A stretch of 14,040 nucleotides of DNA. Source: Methylococcaceae bacterium. GTDB taxonomy: Bacteria > Pseudomonadota > Gammaproteobacteria > Methylococcales > UBA1147. The translations under genes and the position numbers were made by a program. Positions within the stretch are counted from its first letter, which is position 1, and the number at the start of each line of letters is the position of its first letter. The stretch is from assembly GCA_022616595.1 (NCBI GenBank), contig JAKEEL010000183.1, positions 1 to 14,040 on the forward strand, given 5' to 3'. The notes beneath the pieces are model-generated. The model saw only the letters and a list, made by a program, of their open reading frames with translations, was not told the origin of the DNA and searched no databases. Positions 1 to 7,930 of this stretch are shown here, one piece after another.

Positions 1-885
1 GATGAAATTCTGATCACCGCGATGGAACATCATTCCAATATCGTACCCTGGCAGATGCTTTGTCAAAGGACCGGCGCGGTGCTCAAAGTGGCCCCCATCA
101 ATCCGAAGGGTGAATTGCGGGTCGATGAATTCAGAGTCCTCTTGTCCGACAACACCCGTCTGGTTTCGGTTTCGCATATGTCGAACGCGCTCGGTACGAT
201 CAATCCGGTCGAGGAATTGATCGCGCTCGCGCATCGGCGCAATGTTCCGGTCATGCTGGACGGAGCCCAGGCGATCCCGCACATGCGGGTCGATGTCCGC
301 AAACTCGATTGCGATTTCTATGCTTTTTCGGGACATAAACTGTACGGGCCGACCGGAATCGGGGTGCTGTACGGCAAACGCGAATTATTGGAAGCCATGC
401 CGCCTGTTCAAGGTGGCGGCGACATGATTCGGCGGGTTAGCTTCGAAAACACCGAGTACAACGGCCTTCCGTATAAATTCGAAGCGGGGACTCCGAGCAT
501 CGCCGATACCGTGGGCCTTGGCGCGGCGCTCGATTACCTGGATCGGATCGGCATGGAGGCCATCGCGGAACATGAGCAACGCTTGCTCGATTATGCGACC
601 GAAAGAGCCGCTCGGATAGCCGGACTGAAATTGATCGGGACCGCCGCGAACAAGGGCGCGATCCTTTCCTTCGTATTGGAAAAAGTCCATCCGCACGATA
701 TCGGAACCGTGCTGGATCATTTCGGCATCGCGATTCGCGCTGGTCACCACTGCGCGATGCCGGTCATGGATTTTTTCCAGGTGCCGGCAACGGCCCGGGC
801 ATCCTTTGCGCTGTACAATACGTTTGAAGAAATCGATGTTCTGATGAGCGGGCTGAAAGAAGTCATTGAGGTATTCAGCCGATGA
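1..885 (+). CDS. sufS: Cysteine desulfurase SufS, 5'-truncated by window edge
   Basis: A PLP-dependent group II cysteine desulfurase that takes sulfur from L-cysteine as an enzyme persulfide and passes it to the Suf Fe-S assembly machinery in the cytosol. The frame is open from base 1, and 294 residues are visible; about 113 N-terminal residues lie outside. Adding 113 to the visible numbering gives E. coli SufS positions, and the key residues then fall exactly in place: the PLP-stacking His in MEHHSN (H123), Asp and Gln in LDGAQAIPH (D200, Q203), the PLP Lys in SGHKLYGPTG (K226) and the catalytic Cys in RAGHHCAMP (C364). The HHCAMP loop is the SufS type, not the longer IscS type. The stop overlaps the sufU start (ATGA), which implies translational coupling. 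The in-frame ATG at 22 is internal, because the conserved sequence DEILITAMEHH runs upstream of it. Function is very secure. Confidence 0.96.
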   Translation, partial: DEILITAMEHHSNIVPWQMLCQRTGAVLKVAPINPKGELRVDEFRVLLSDNTRLVSVSHMSNALGTINPVEELIALAHRRNVPVMLDGAQAIPHMRVDVRKLDCDFYAFSGHKLYGPTGIGVLYGKRELLEAMPPVQGGGDMIRRVSFENTEYNGLPYKFEAGTPSIADTVGLGAALDYLDRIGMEAIAEHEQRLLDYATERAARIAGLKLIGTAANKGAILSFVLEKVHPHDIGTVLDHFGIAIRAGHHCAMPVMDFFQVPATARASFALYNTFEEIDVLMSGLKEVIEVFSR

Positions 886-1334
886 TGGGCGATTTGAGAG
901 ACCTTTACCAGGAGGTGATTTTCGACCACAACCGCAACCCTCGTAATTTCCATGTCATGGAAAATGCCAATCGCACCGTCGAGGGCTTCAATCCCTTGTG
1001 CGGCGACCGGCTGACCCTGTATCTGAATATCCAGGACGGCATCATCCGGGATGCGAGCTTTCAGGGTTCTGGCTGCGCGATTTCTACGGCTTCCGTGTCG
1101 TTGATGACCGAAATGGTCAAGGGCAAAAGCGAGGCCGATGCGCGACGGATGTTCGATATTTTCCATAAGATCACTACGGGAAAGGATGACAATGTCAAGC
1201 TCGAGGAACTCGGGAAACTCCAAGTGCTCGCGGGCGTCAGGGAGTATCCGGCACGGGTCAAGTGCGCAACGCTTGCCTGGCACACGCTGGACGCCGCGAT
1301 CAGAAATCAAGAAAAATCCGTGTCGACCGAATGA
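882..1334 (+). CDS. sufU: SufU-type sulfur acceptor / Fe-S assembly protein
   Basis: A 150-residue IscU/NifU N-terminal-fold protein. Known family role: SufU is a zinc-containing partner that accepts persulfide sulfur from SufS; in older annotation the family is called a scaffold. Visible ligands are Cys40 and Asp42 in NPLCGD, Cys65 in GSGCAIS and Cys128 in VKCATLAW, matching the B. subtilis SufU Zn-site pattern. The 18-20 residue insertion between the second and third Cys regions that separates SufU from IscU appears present (about residues 99-120), and the IscU-type LPPVK motif is absent. The start overlaps the sufS stop by 4 bases; a GAGGT about 9 bases upstream inside sufS can serve as ribosome binding site. 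There are two adjacent ATGs (882 and 885), and either could be used. Adjacent sufS makes SufU, rather than SufE, the likely sulfur partner here. Confidence 0.93.
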   Translation: MMGDLRDLYQEVIFDHNRNPRNFHVMENANRTVEGFNPLCGDRLTLYLNIQDGIIRDASFQGSGCAISTASVSLMTEMVKGKSEADARRMFDIFHKITTGKDDNVKLEELGKLQVLAGVREYPARVKCATLAWHTLDAAIRNQEKSVSTE

Positions 1335-1364
1335 GCGCGCGGCAAACGGTTTCCGGAAACCCGG

Positions 1365-1685
1365 ATGACTGAATGGATCGACGTAATTCAGACCCGCGCA
1401 TTCGCCGAGGGCGAACGCGTGGTGATCGAGGTCGACGGTTCGGAGGTCGCGGTATTCAACCTGGGCGGCCGGTTTTATGCGATCGAGGATATCTGCACCC
1501 ACGACGGCATGGAACTGGCCAGCGGCGAACGCGAGGGGGACGAGATCATCTGCCCGCGGCACGGCGCGCGCTTCTGCATCAGAACCGGCAAGGCCCTGAC
1601 CCCGCCGGCCTACGAAGACCTGCATTGTTTTCCGCTGCGGGTCGAAAACGGAATGCTTCAGATACGTGACGATCGTTGGTCTTAA
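1365..1685 (+). CDS. Rieske [2Fe-2S] ferredoxin-like protein
   Basis: A 106-residue single-domain Rieske protein. The cluster ligands are clear: Cys44 and His46 in CTHDG, and Cys63 and His66 in CPRHGARF. The C-terminal part (residues about 70-100) has the usual small beta-sheet pattern ending in VENGMLQI. There is no signal peptide or membrane segment, so it is a soluble cytosolic protein of the type annotated as non-heme iron oxygenase ferredoxin subunit (NirD/BphF-like). It lies 30 bases after sufU on the same strand, and such Rieske proteins occur at the end of suf operons in several bacteria. Inference: an electron carrier or accessory for Fe-S assembly rather than a partner of an aromatic dioxygenase, since no oxygenase gene is nearby. 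The ribosome binding site is weak (GGAAAC before the ATG). Confidence 0.88.
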   Translation: MTEWIDVIQTRAFAEGERVVIEVDGSEVAVFNLGGRFYAIEDICTHDGMELASGEREGDEIICPRHGARFCIRTGKALTPPAYEDLHCFPLRVENGMLQIRDDRWS

Positions 1686-1721
1686 ACGTCAGCGTGAGGC
1701 CAGTTGCAGATTCAAAGAAAC

Positions 1722-1726
1722 GGAGA
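1722..1726 (+). promoter_or_regulatory. Ribosome binding site fixing the methyltransferase start
   Basis: GGAGA stands 6 bases before the ATG at 1733. This supports 1733 over the in-frame GTG at 1676, which would overlap the end of the Rieske gene and add 19 residues that do not look like family sequence. Confidence 0.7.
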
Positions 1727-1732
1727 CACATA

Positions 1733-2539
1733 ATGCCGGATTTCACTGAGCTGAAGCAGAAACATCGAGCCACTTGGGCTGCCGGCGACTACGACCGGAT
1801 CGCTCAAGGCATCCTGGCGGTCGCCGACCATGTCGTGCGCAGCGGGCGCATCCGCGCCGGCGATCGCTTGCTCGACGTTGCCTGCGGAACCGGAAACACG
1901 GCTCTCGTGGCGCGTGCGCGCGGCGCCGAGGTGACCGGACTGGACCTCACGCCCGAACTGCTCGCCATTGCAGAGCAGCATGCCGCAGAAGAAGGATACG
2001 ACGACATCACCTGGAAGGTGGGCGACGCGGAAGAGCTTCCATTTCCGGACGGCACTTTCGATGTAGTCGTGTCCTCGTGCGGTCTGATGTTCGCGCCCGA
2101 TCAACAGAAGGTGGCCAATGAAGTCGCACGGGTCACGAAGCGGGGTGGCCGCGTCGCGATCCAGGCTTGGACGCCCGAGAGCGGAGTCGGGCGCATGTTC
2201 ACAGTCACCGGCACGTACATACCTCCGCCGGCGGGCGTTCCGAGCCCCTTCGAGTGGGGCGACGAGGGGAAGGTGAGGAGGCTCCTCGGTTCGTCGTTTC
2301 GGGACTACCGTTTCGAACGCTACGACTGCCCGGAATACGCGGACACCCCCGAACAGCTTGCCGATCTGTTCATCGACCGATACGGACCGACTCACCGGGC
2401 ATACCACGCACTCCCGCTGGAGAAGGCGGCCGCCTTCCGCGAGGATCTGATCGAGCTATACCGCGGTTACGTTACGCCCGCGGACGGCAAGGTACGATGG
2501 GGCCGCGAGTATCTCATCACGCTTGCCGAGCGAGCCTGA
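1733..2539 (+). CDS. Class I SAM-dependent methyltransferase (UbiE/type 11-like)
   Basis: A 268-residue Rossmann-fold methyltransferase. The N-terminal part (1-40) is helical, beginning with an FTELKQKHRATWAAGDYD-like segment typical of this subgroup. Motif I is LLDVACGTGN at about 46-55. The acidic residue that binds the SAM ribose is Asp71 in GLDLTPELL. The adenine-contacting motif is VGDAEELPFPDGTFDVV at about 96-113, followed by a motif like that after strand beta5 (KRGGRVAI, about 135-142). The substrate cannot be read from the sequence; similarity to ubiquinone/menaquinone methyltransferases is only general. It follows the Rieske gene by 47 bases and converges on glmS. Its synonymous choice is richer in GTG, CTC and GCG-type codons, and it contains none of the CGATCG palindromes common in the neighbouring glm and atp genes. 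This suggests a different origin, possibly transfer. No signal peptide or membrane segment is seen. Confidence 0.87.
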   Translation: MPDFTELKQKHRATWAAGDYDRIAQGILAVADHVVRSGRIRAGDRLLDVACGTGNTALVARARGAEVTGLDLTPELLAIAEQHAAEEGYDDITWKVGDAEELPFPDGTFDVVVSSCGLMFAPDQQKVANEVARVTKRGGRVAIQAWTPESGVGRMFTVTGTYIPPPAGVPSPFEWGDEGKVRRLLGSSFRDYRFERYDCPEYADTPEQLADLFIDRYGPTHRAYHALPLEKAAAFREDLIELYRGYVTPADGKVRWGREYLITLAERA

Positions 2540-2582
2540 CAAAGAGTCGGTAATCCGCTGATATTGCGCCTACAAACCGAAT

Positions 2583-4412
2583 TTATTCAACGGTCACCGA
2601 TTTAGCCAAATTTCTCGGCTGATCCACATCGGTGCCTTTGATAATCGCGACATGGTAGGCCAACAATTGCAAAGGGATCGTAAATATGACCGGCGACATT
2701 TCGTTTTCGGTCGGGGTTACGGTCAGGACATAGACATTTTCGTCGCTTTTGACTTTCAGGGTTTCGTCCGCGAATACGATCAATTGCCCGCCGCGCGCGC
2801 TGACTTCCTGTAGATTGGATTTGAGTTTTTCCAAAAGCGGGTTGTTCGGGGCGACCGCGATGACCGGCATCTCGGAATCGACCAGCGCGAGCGGCCCGTG
2901 TTTCAGTTCCCCGGCCGCGTATGCTTCGGCATGGATGTAGGAGATTTCCTTGAGCTTGAGCGCGCCTTCCATCGCGATCGGGAAGTGGCTTCCGCGGCCG
3001 AGAAAGAGCGTGTGCTGCTTGTCGGCGAAGCGCTCCGACAATGTTTCGATCTGGTCATTCAGCGCCAGAACGTCCTCGACACGCGCCGGCAGACTGAATA
3101 ATTGCGACGCGATCTTTTTTTCCCCGACCGGATCGAGTTTGAATCGTCGGCCGATCGCGATGACCAGCAGCATCAACGATACCAGTTGGGTGGTGAATGC
3201 CTTGGTCGATGCGACGCCGATTTCGGGCCCTGCGCGGGTCAGTAAAACCAGGTCTGAATCGCGGACCAGCGAACTTTCCATTACGTTACAAATCGCGAGC
3301 GAGTGTTGCGCGCCGAGTCGCTTGGCTTCGTGCAAAGCCGCGAGCGTATCGGCCGTTTCACCGGATTGGGAGACGGTCACGATCAAGGTCTTCGGGCTCA
3401 AGATCGGATCGCGGTAACGAAACTCGCTCGCGATTTCCACATTACAAGGGACACCCGCGATCGATTCAAACCAATAACGCGCGACCAGTCCGGCATGATA
3501 GCTGGTGCCGCAGGCCAGAATCTGAACTCGTTCCACTTGGTCGAAAATCGTACTGCATCCAGGTCCAAATGCTTCCTCGAGCAGTTTCAAACCGTTGAAA
3601 CGGCCTTCCAGGGTCTCCGCGATCGCGCGCGGCTGCTCGAATATTTCCTTGAGCATGTAATGCCGGTATTGGCCGCGTTCGACGGAATCGGCTTTCAGTT
3701 GGCTTTCCCGGACAGGCCGCTCGACCGAACGGCCCGATTCATCGTAAATTTTCACCGTTTCGCGGCCGATTTCGGCGATATCCCCGTCTTCCAGGAATAT
3801 GAAGCGTTGAGTCACCGGAATCAGCGCCGCAACATCCGATGCGATGAAATTCTCTCCGATCCCGATTCCGATGACCAAGGGACTCCCCTTGCGGCAGGCG
3901 ACCACGGTCTCGGGCTCGTCGATGCAGACGACCCCGAGCGCATAGGCGCCTTGCAAGCTTTTGAGTGTTGCCTTGACCGCTTCGAGCAGCGAAACGCCGC
4001 CCTTCAGATGGTCGTATATCTCGTTAACCACCACTTCGGTATCGGTTTGCGAAGCGAAGGAGTGGCCGTTCTCGCCTTGCCTTTGCCGCAGATCTTCGTG
4101 GTTTTCGATGATCCCATTGTGAACAATCGCCACCCTGTTCCGGCAGATGTGAGGGTGCGCATTGGTTTCACTGGGAGCCCCGTGGGTCGCCCATCGGGTG
4201 TGCGCGACCCCGGTGTTTCCGCGCAGCGGCTCGCGATCCAGGAGGTCGCTCAATTCTGCGACTTTGCCCAGTCTGCGTTTCCGCTCGATGTTCTTGCCAT
4301 TCAAAATAGCAATCCCGGCCGAGTCATATCCGCGGTATTCCAGGCGCCGCAAGCCCTCGAGAAGAATCGGGACGACATCCCTCTGCGCGACCGCGCCGAC
4401 AATGCCACACAT
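2583..4412 (-). CDS. glmS: Glutamine-fructose-6-phosphate aminotransferase (isomerizing)
   Basis: Converts fructose-6-phosphate and glutamine to glucosamine-6-phosphate, the committed step to UDP-GlcNAc. At 609 residues it equals E. coli GlmS in length. The N-terminal glutaminase domain (1 to about 240) begins MCGIVGAV; Cys2 becomes the N-terminal nucleophile after Met removal, and HTRWATHG and HNGIIENHE are present. Two SIS isomerase domains follow, with ACGTSYHAG, SQSGETADT and the signature EIGVASTKAFTTQ, then GRGSHFPIAMEGALKLKEISY. The C-terminus ends in DQPRNLAKSVTVE, the conserved sugar-binding tail. The ATG at 4412 is chosen because the Cys must be residue 2; a GTG three codons upstream would block it. 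It starts one base after the glmU stop, so it is translated from the glmU transcript. Confidence 0.98.
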   Translation of the reverse strand: MCGIVGAVAQRDVVPILLEGLRRLEYRGYDSAGIAILNGKNIERKRRLGKVAELSDLLDREPLRGNTGVAHTRWATHGAPSETNAHPHICRNRVAIVHNGIIENHEDLRQRQGENGHSFASQTDTEVVVNEIYDHLKGGVSLLEAVKATLKSLQGAYALGVVCIDEPETVVACRKGSPLVIGIGIGENFIASDVAALIPVTQRFIFLEDGDIAEIGRETVKIYDESGRSVERPVRESQLKADSVERGQYRHYMLKEIFEQPRAIAETLEGRFNGLKLLEEAFGPGCSTIFDQVERVQILACGTSYHAGLVARYWFESIAGVPCNVEIASEFRYRDPILSPKTLIVTVSQSGETADTLAALHEAKRLGAQHSLAICNVMESSLVRDSDLVLLTRAGPEIGVASTKAFTTQLVSLMLLVIAIGRRFKLDPVGEKKIASQLFSLPARVEDVLALNDQIETLSERFADKQHTLFLGRGSHFPIAMEGALKLKEISYIHAEAYAAGELKHGPLALVDSEMPVIAVAPNNPLLEKLKSNLQEVSARGGQLIVFADETLKVKSDENVYVLTVTPTENEMSPVIFTIPLQLLAYHVAIIKGTDVDQPRNLAKSVTVE

Positions 4413-4413
4413 A

Positions 4414-5790
4414 CTACGCACTCCTCTTTTTCGGGCGCACCCAGCCCTTGATCGTACATTGCTTGCTCCGGCTCAGTGTCAGCTGATCCTCCGGAGTATC
4501 TTTCGTGATCGTCGAACCCGCTCCGATCGTCGATCTTTTCCGAACCGTCACCGGAGCAACCAACTGCGTGTCCGATCCGACGAAGACTTCGTCTTCGATA
4601 ACGGTCCGGTATTTGTTCACGCCATCATAGTTGCAGGTAATTGTCCCCGCTCCAATATTGACCCGCGTTCCAATCGTGGCATCCCCGATATAGCTCAGGT
4701 GATTGATTTTCGAACCACTGCCGACGCATGATTTTTTGATCTCGACAAAGTTACCCACATGGACATGATCGGCGATTTCCGTTTCGGGCCGGATTCTTGC
4801 GAACGGACCGACCCGGCTGAAATCGCCGATCTCCGCGCCTTCGATCAGCGAATACGGCAACACTTCGACGTAGTCGCCGATCCGGGTATTCCGGATTACG
4901 CAGTTGGAACCGATCCGCACGCTGTCACCGAGGCTGATCCGGCCTTCAAGTATCACATCGATATCGATTTCGACATCCCTTCCGAGCTGGACGATCTGCC
5001 CGCGCAGATCGAAACGCTCCGGATCTTTGAGGGTCACTCCCGCGGTCATTAGCGCCACGGCCTGTCGTCTCTGGTATACGCGTTCCAGATAAGCAAGCTG
5101 CACGCGATCGTTGATTCCGAGGACTTCTTCCGGATCAAGTGCCCGAACCGACTCGACCCGGCAGCCTTGCCGCACCGCCAACGCGATGATGTCGGTCAGA
5201 TAATATTCGCCCTGGGCATTGTCGTTTTTCAATTCCGACAGCCATTTTCTCAGCAAATTGCCCGGCACCGCAACAATTCCGGTATTGACTTCGGTGAGTC
5301 GTTTTTCGGACTCGCTCGCGTCTTTTTCTTCCACGATCCTTGCAATCCGATTGGTTGCCGGATTCCTGACGATCCGGCCATATCCGAAGGGATCGTCGAG
5401 ATCGATCGTCAGCAGTGCCAAGGTATTTTCATCGGTACGATCAAGCAGGTTTTGCACGGTTGCTTTCCGCAGCAGGGGGACGTCTCCATACAGAACCAGC
5501 ACGGTGGTTTGATCATCACCGATCGAATCCGCTACCTGCATCACCGCATGGCCGGTTCCGAGTTGCTGCTTCTGTTCGACCCAGTTCGCGTTCAAGTACC
5601 CAAGTTCGGACGGTACGCGCTCCCCGCCGTGCCCGTAAATCACCGAGGTTTCCTCGCATCCAAGACTTGCCGCGAGGTTGAACACATGCTCGAGCAGCGC
5701 AAATCCTCCCAGCTTGTGCAAGACCTTCGGCAAGCTCGATTTCATTCGGGTTCCCTGGCCGGCGGCCAGGATGATGGTTTTGAGTTTCAT
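4414..5790 (-). CDS. glmU: Bifunctional GlcNAc-1-P uridyltransferase / GlcN-1-P acetyltransferase
   Basis: Catalyses the last two steps to UDP-GlcNAc: acetylation of glucosamine-1-phosphate by acetyl-CoA, then uridylyl transfer from UTP. At 458 residues it is close to the E. coli protein (456). The pyrophosphorylase domain (1 to about 228) has LAAGQGTRMKSSLPKVLH with Arg15 and Lys22, and YGDVPLL with the metal-binding Asp. The left-handed beta-helix acetyltransferase domain (about 250-458) shows hexapeptide repeats and the segment FVEIKKS...KINHLSYIGDA, with the catalytic His region, followed by GAGTITCNYDG. A ribosome binding site AGGA lies 8 bases before the ATG. It is first in a two-gene unit with glmS and separated from atpC by a terminator, so it probably has its own promoter. 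Confidence 0.97.
   Translation of the reverse strand: MKLKTIILAAGQGTRMKSSLPKVLHKLGGFALLEHVFNLAASLGCEETSVIYGHGGERVPSELGYLNANWVEQKQQLGTGHAVMQVADSIGDDQTTVLVLYGDVPLLRKATVQNLLDRTDENTLALLTIDLDDPFGYGRIVRNPATNRIARIVEEKDASESEKRLTEVNTGIVAVPGNLLRKWLSELKNDNAQGEYYLTDIIALAVRQGCRVESVRALDPEEVLGINDRVQLAYLERVYQRRQAVALMTAGVTLKDPERFDLRGQIVQLGRDVEIDIDVILEGRISLGDSVRIGSNCVIRNTRIGDYVEVLPYSLIEGAEIGDFSRVGPFARIRPETEIADHVHVGNFVEIKKSCVGSGSKINHLSYIGDATIGTRVNIGAGTITCNYDGVNKYRTVIEDEVFVGSDTQLVAPVTVRKRSTIGAGSTITKDTPEDQLTLSRSKQCTIKGWVRPKKRSA
4421..4426 (-). promoter_or_regulatory. glmS ribosome binding site inside glmU
   Basis: On the minus strand GAGGAG lies 8 bases before the glmS ATG, within the last codons of glmU. It supports the start at 4412 and overlaps the alternative GTG at 4421, which therefore has no ribosome binding site of its own. 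Confidence 0.8.
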
Positions 5791-5970
5791 CGATCGGTTC
5801 CTGATTTCATGCGGAGAAGTACAGTCGAATGGCCGGAAATTCGCTTTGTATAGGCAGATGAAGTCGAATGAATGGTCTCAATTTCGAGGAAGTTGCTCTG
5901 AAAGTTGTTAAACCGGGGGTGATTCTCGTTAACTACAAATCTAGTAAAAAGACCCGCGAAACAAAACCCC
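5791..5970 (-). other. Leader region of glmU-glmS, promoter inferred but not clear
   Basis: AT-richer noncoding DNA between the atp terminator and glmU. Because the terminator closes the atp operon, a glmUS promoter should lie here. The best minus-strand -10-like hexamer is TATACA at 5847-5852, but no good -35 is at the right distance (CCATTC at 17 bases; TTGAGA at 5876-5881 is 23 bases away). The 9-mer AGTCGAATG occurs twice on the plus strand, at 5823-5831 and 5862-5870, flanking the TATACA. I see no open frame of note or RNA gene. Confidence 0.35.
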
Positions 5971-6023
5971 TAAAATGAAAAAACCCGGCGGAACGCATCC
6001 AATGGCTGCATTCTGCCGGGTTT
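5971..6023 (-). terminator. Intrinsic terminator of the atp operon
   Basis: On the minus strand, 24 bases after the atpC stop, a 13-base stem with one mismatch is formed by 6011-6023 (AAACCCGGCAGAA) and 5981-5993 (TTCCGCCGGGTTT). The 17-base loop can pair further (GCA with TGC). It runs directly into a T-rich tract at 5971-5983. A GC-rich stem followed by T residues is the classic rho-independent form, and the orientation fits termination of transcription from atpC. Confidence 0.85.
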
Positions 6024-6046
6024 CAGAATGGATCCTGGTTTTGGCT

Positions 6047-6466
6047 TCAGGAACTCCGTTTCCTCAACCGGTCCAGCGTCCTGAGCTGCATGACGGCCTC
6101 GGCCAACTCGGCCTGGGCTTTAGCGTAGTCGATTTTACCCGATTTATCGCGCAAAGATTCTTCGGCCCTGGATTTCGCGCTCAGCGCGGCGGCTTCGTCG
6201 ATATCCCTGGCTCTGATCGCGGTATCCGCCAATACGGTGACCACGTGCGGTTGTACCTCCAGGAGGCCGCCCGAAACGAAAAACGAAAATTCCTCGATCG
6301 CGGTTTTGACCCGGACCTCACCGGGATTCAATCGCGTGATCAATTGTGCGTGGCGGGGTGCGATACCGACCTCCCCCATCTCGGCGGGCGCGAATACCAT
6401 TTCGGCGAGCCCCGAGTAAATTTCCTTTTCCGCACTGACAATGTCAACGTGAATGGTCATGGTCAT
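6047..6466 (-). CDS. atpC: ATP synthase F1 subunit epsilon
   Basis: Central-stalk subunit that links the rotor to F1 and inhibits ATP hydrolysis. At 139 residues it matches the E. coli length. The N-terminal beta-sandwich (about 1-87) begins IHVDIVSAEKEIYSG and has GGLLEVQPHVVTVLADTAIR, nearly the same wording as the E. coli protein. The C-terminal helix pair (about 90-139) includes KIDYAKAQAELAEAVMQLRTL. It starts 20 bases after atpD. There are two ATGs (6466 and 6460); the first fits the E. coli N-terminus MAMT. Only a weak purine-rich GAGACAG precedes it. It is last in the operon, just before the terminator. Confidence 0.96.
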   Translation of the reverse strand: MTMTIHVDIVSAEKEIYSGLAEMVFAPAEMGEVGIAPRHAQLITRLNPGEVRVKTAIEEFSFFVSGGLLEVQPHVVTVLADTAIRARDIDEAAALSAKSRAEESLRDKSGKIDYAKAQAELAEAVMQLRTLDRLRKRSS

Positions 6467-6486
6467 GATTCTGTCTCAGCCGGCGA

Positions 6487-7881
6487 TTAAGCGGCGGCCT
6501 TTCCCTTTGCTTTTTGTGCCTTTTCCAATGCTTCGTCGATCGTGCCGACCATGTAGAAGGCCTGTTCCGGAATGCCGTCGTATTCGCCCTCGATGATTCC
6601 CTTGAATCCAGAGATGGTATCCTTGAGCGACACGTATTTACCCGCGGAGCCGGTGAACACTTCCGCGACGAAGAAGGGCTGAGAAAGGAATCTTTGGATT
6701 TTACGTGCCCTGGATACGGTCAGTTTATCATCTTCGGAAAGTTCGTCCATTCCAAGAATCGCGATAATGTCGCGGAGTTCCTTGTAACGCTGCAGAGTGC
6801 CCTGGACCGCCCGGGTCGTGTCATAGTGCTCCTGACCGATCACCAGCGGGTCGAGCTGACGGCTGGTTGAATCCAAAGGATCCACCGCGGGATAAATCCC
6901 AAGCTCGGCGATCTGCCTCGACAATACCACCGTTGCGTCGAGGTGGGCGAAGGTCGTCGCGGGAGAGGGGTCGGTGAGGTCGTCCGCGGGTACGTAGATG
7001 GCCTGGATCGAGGTGATCGATCCGGTTTTGGTCGAGGTGATCCGCTCCTGCAGCGCGCCCATCTCTTCGGCCAGGTTAGGCTGATAGCCGACCGCGGACG
7101 GCATACGTCCGAGCAATGCGGATACTTCGACTCCGGCCAGTGTATACCGATAAATATTGTCTACGAAAAACAACACATCGCGGCCTTCCTCGCGGAAATA
7201 TTCGGCCATGGTCAGACCGGTCAAGGCGACCCGCAGGCGATTGCCGGGCGGTTCGTTCATCTGCCCGTAGACCAGGGATACTTTGTCGAGTACGTTACTC
7301 TCGGTCATTTCGTGGTAGAAATCATTCCCTTCGCGAGTCCTCTCTCCGACGCCCGCGAAAACCGAAAAACCGCTGTGCTCGATCGCGATGTTGCGGATCA
7401 GTTCCATCATGTTGACGGTCTTGCCGACGCCCGCGCCCCCGAACAGCCCGACCTTACCTCCTTTCGCGAAAGGACAGATCAGATCGATCACTTTGATGCC
7501 GGTTTCGAGTAGCTCGTTGGTCGCCGCCTGTTCTTCATACTTGGGCGCCTTGCGGTGAATGGCCCAGGATTCTTTTTGCCCGATCGGACCTTTTTCATCG
7601 ATCGGATCACCGAGCACGTTCATGATACGCCCCAAGGTTTCCTTGCCGACCGGAACCTTGATCGGCTCACCGGTACTGTCGACTTCGAGGCCGCGACCCA
7701 AACCGTCGGTACTGCCCAATGCGATGGTCCTGACGACCCCGTCGCCGAGCTGCTGCTGAACCTCGAGAGTCAGGTTCTTGGCTTTGACTTTCAACGCATC
7801 GTAAACTTTCGGAAGCGACTCCCTTGGGAATTCCACATCGACCACAGCGCCGATGATCTGGACTATCTTGCCCGAACTCAT
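6487..7881 (-). CDS. atpD: ATP synthase F1 subunit beta
   Basis: Catalytic subunit of F1 that makes ATP from ADP and phosphate. It has 464 residues. The P-loop GGAGVGKT is at 148-155 (Lys154), the catalytic Glu180 is in GVGERTREGNDFYHEM, and the sequence ALTGLTMAEYFRE followed by FVDNIYRYTLAG is intact. The C-terminal region has the DELSEDD loop (DELSEED in E. coli), which contacts gamma and epsilon. It lies 49 bases after atpG, with ribosome binding site AGGA 7 bases before the ATG. The C-terminal tail is Lys/Ala-rich (KAQKAKGKAAA), slightly longer than in E. coli. Confidence 0.98.
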   Translation of the reverse strand: MSSGKIVQIIGAVVDVEFPRESLPKVYDALKVKAKNLTLEVQQQLGDGVVRTIALGSTDGLGRGLEVDSTGEPIKVPVGKETLGRIMNVLGDPIDEKGPIGQKESWAIHRKAPKYEEQAATNELLETGIKVIDLICPFAKGGKVGLFGGAGVGKTVNMMELIRNIAIEHSGFSVFAGVGERTREGNDFYHEMTESNVLDKVSLVYGQMNEPPGNRLRVALTGLTMAEYFREEGRDVLFFVDNIYRYTLAGVEVSALLGRMPSAVGYQPNLAEEMGALQERITSTKTGSITSIQAIYVPADDLTDPSPATTFAHLDATVVLSRQIAELGIYPAVDPLDSTSRQLDPLVIGQEHYDTTRAVQGTLQRYKELRDIIAILGMDELSEDDKLTVSRARKIQRFLSQPFFVAEVFTGSAGKYVSLKDTISGFKGIIEGEYDGIPEQAFYMVGTIDEALEKAQKAKGKAAA

Positions 7882-7930
7882 GATTGGTTCCTCGTTAAGA
7901 TTTTTTAGGATTCAAACAATTCAAAATTCT

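Noticed and set aside
744..1625. Minus-strand open frame of 293 codons across sufS, sufU and the Rieske gene
   Set aside because: It crosses three well-supported genes on the other strand and shows no recognisable domain.
2540..2582. Bidirectional terminator between the methyltransferase and glmS
   Set aside because: The 43 bases show no stem of useful length and no T tract on either strand.
4413..4421. GTG start for glmS three codons upstream
   Set aside because: It would bury the Cys that must be the free N-terminal nucleophile, and the ribosome binding site overlaps this codon.
3303..4451. Long plus-strand open frame of 382 codons
   Set aside because: It lies wholly antisense to glmS, which is certain, and its translation is low-complexity with no family motif. 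Long antisense frames are common opposite GC-rich genes with this codon use.
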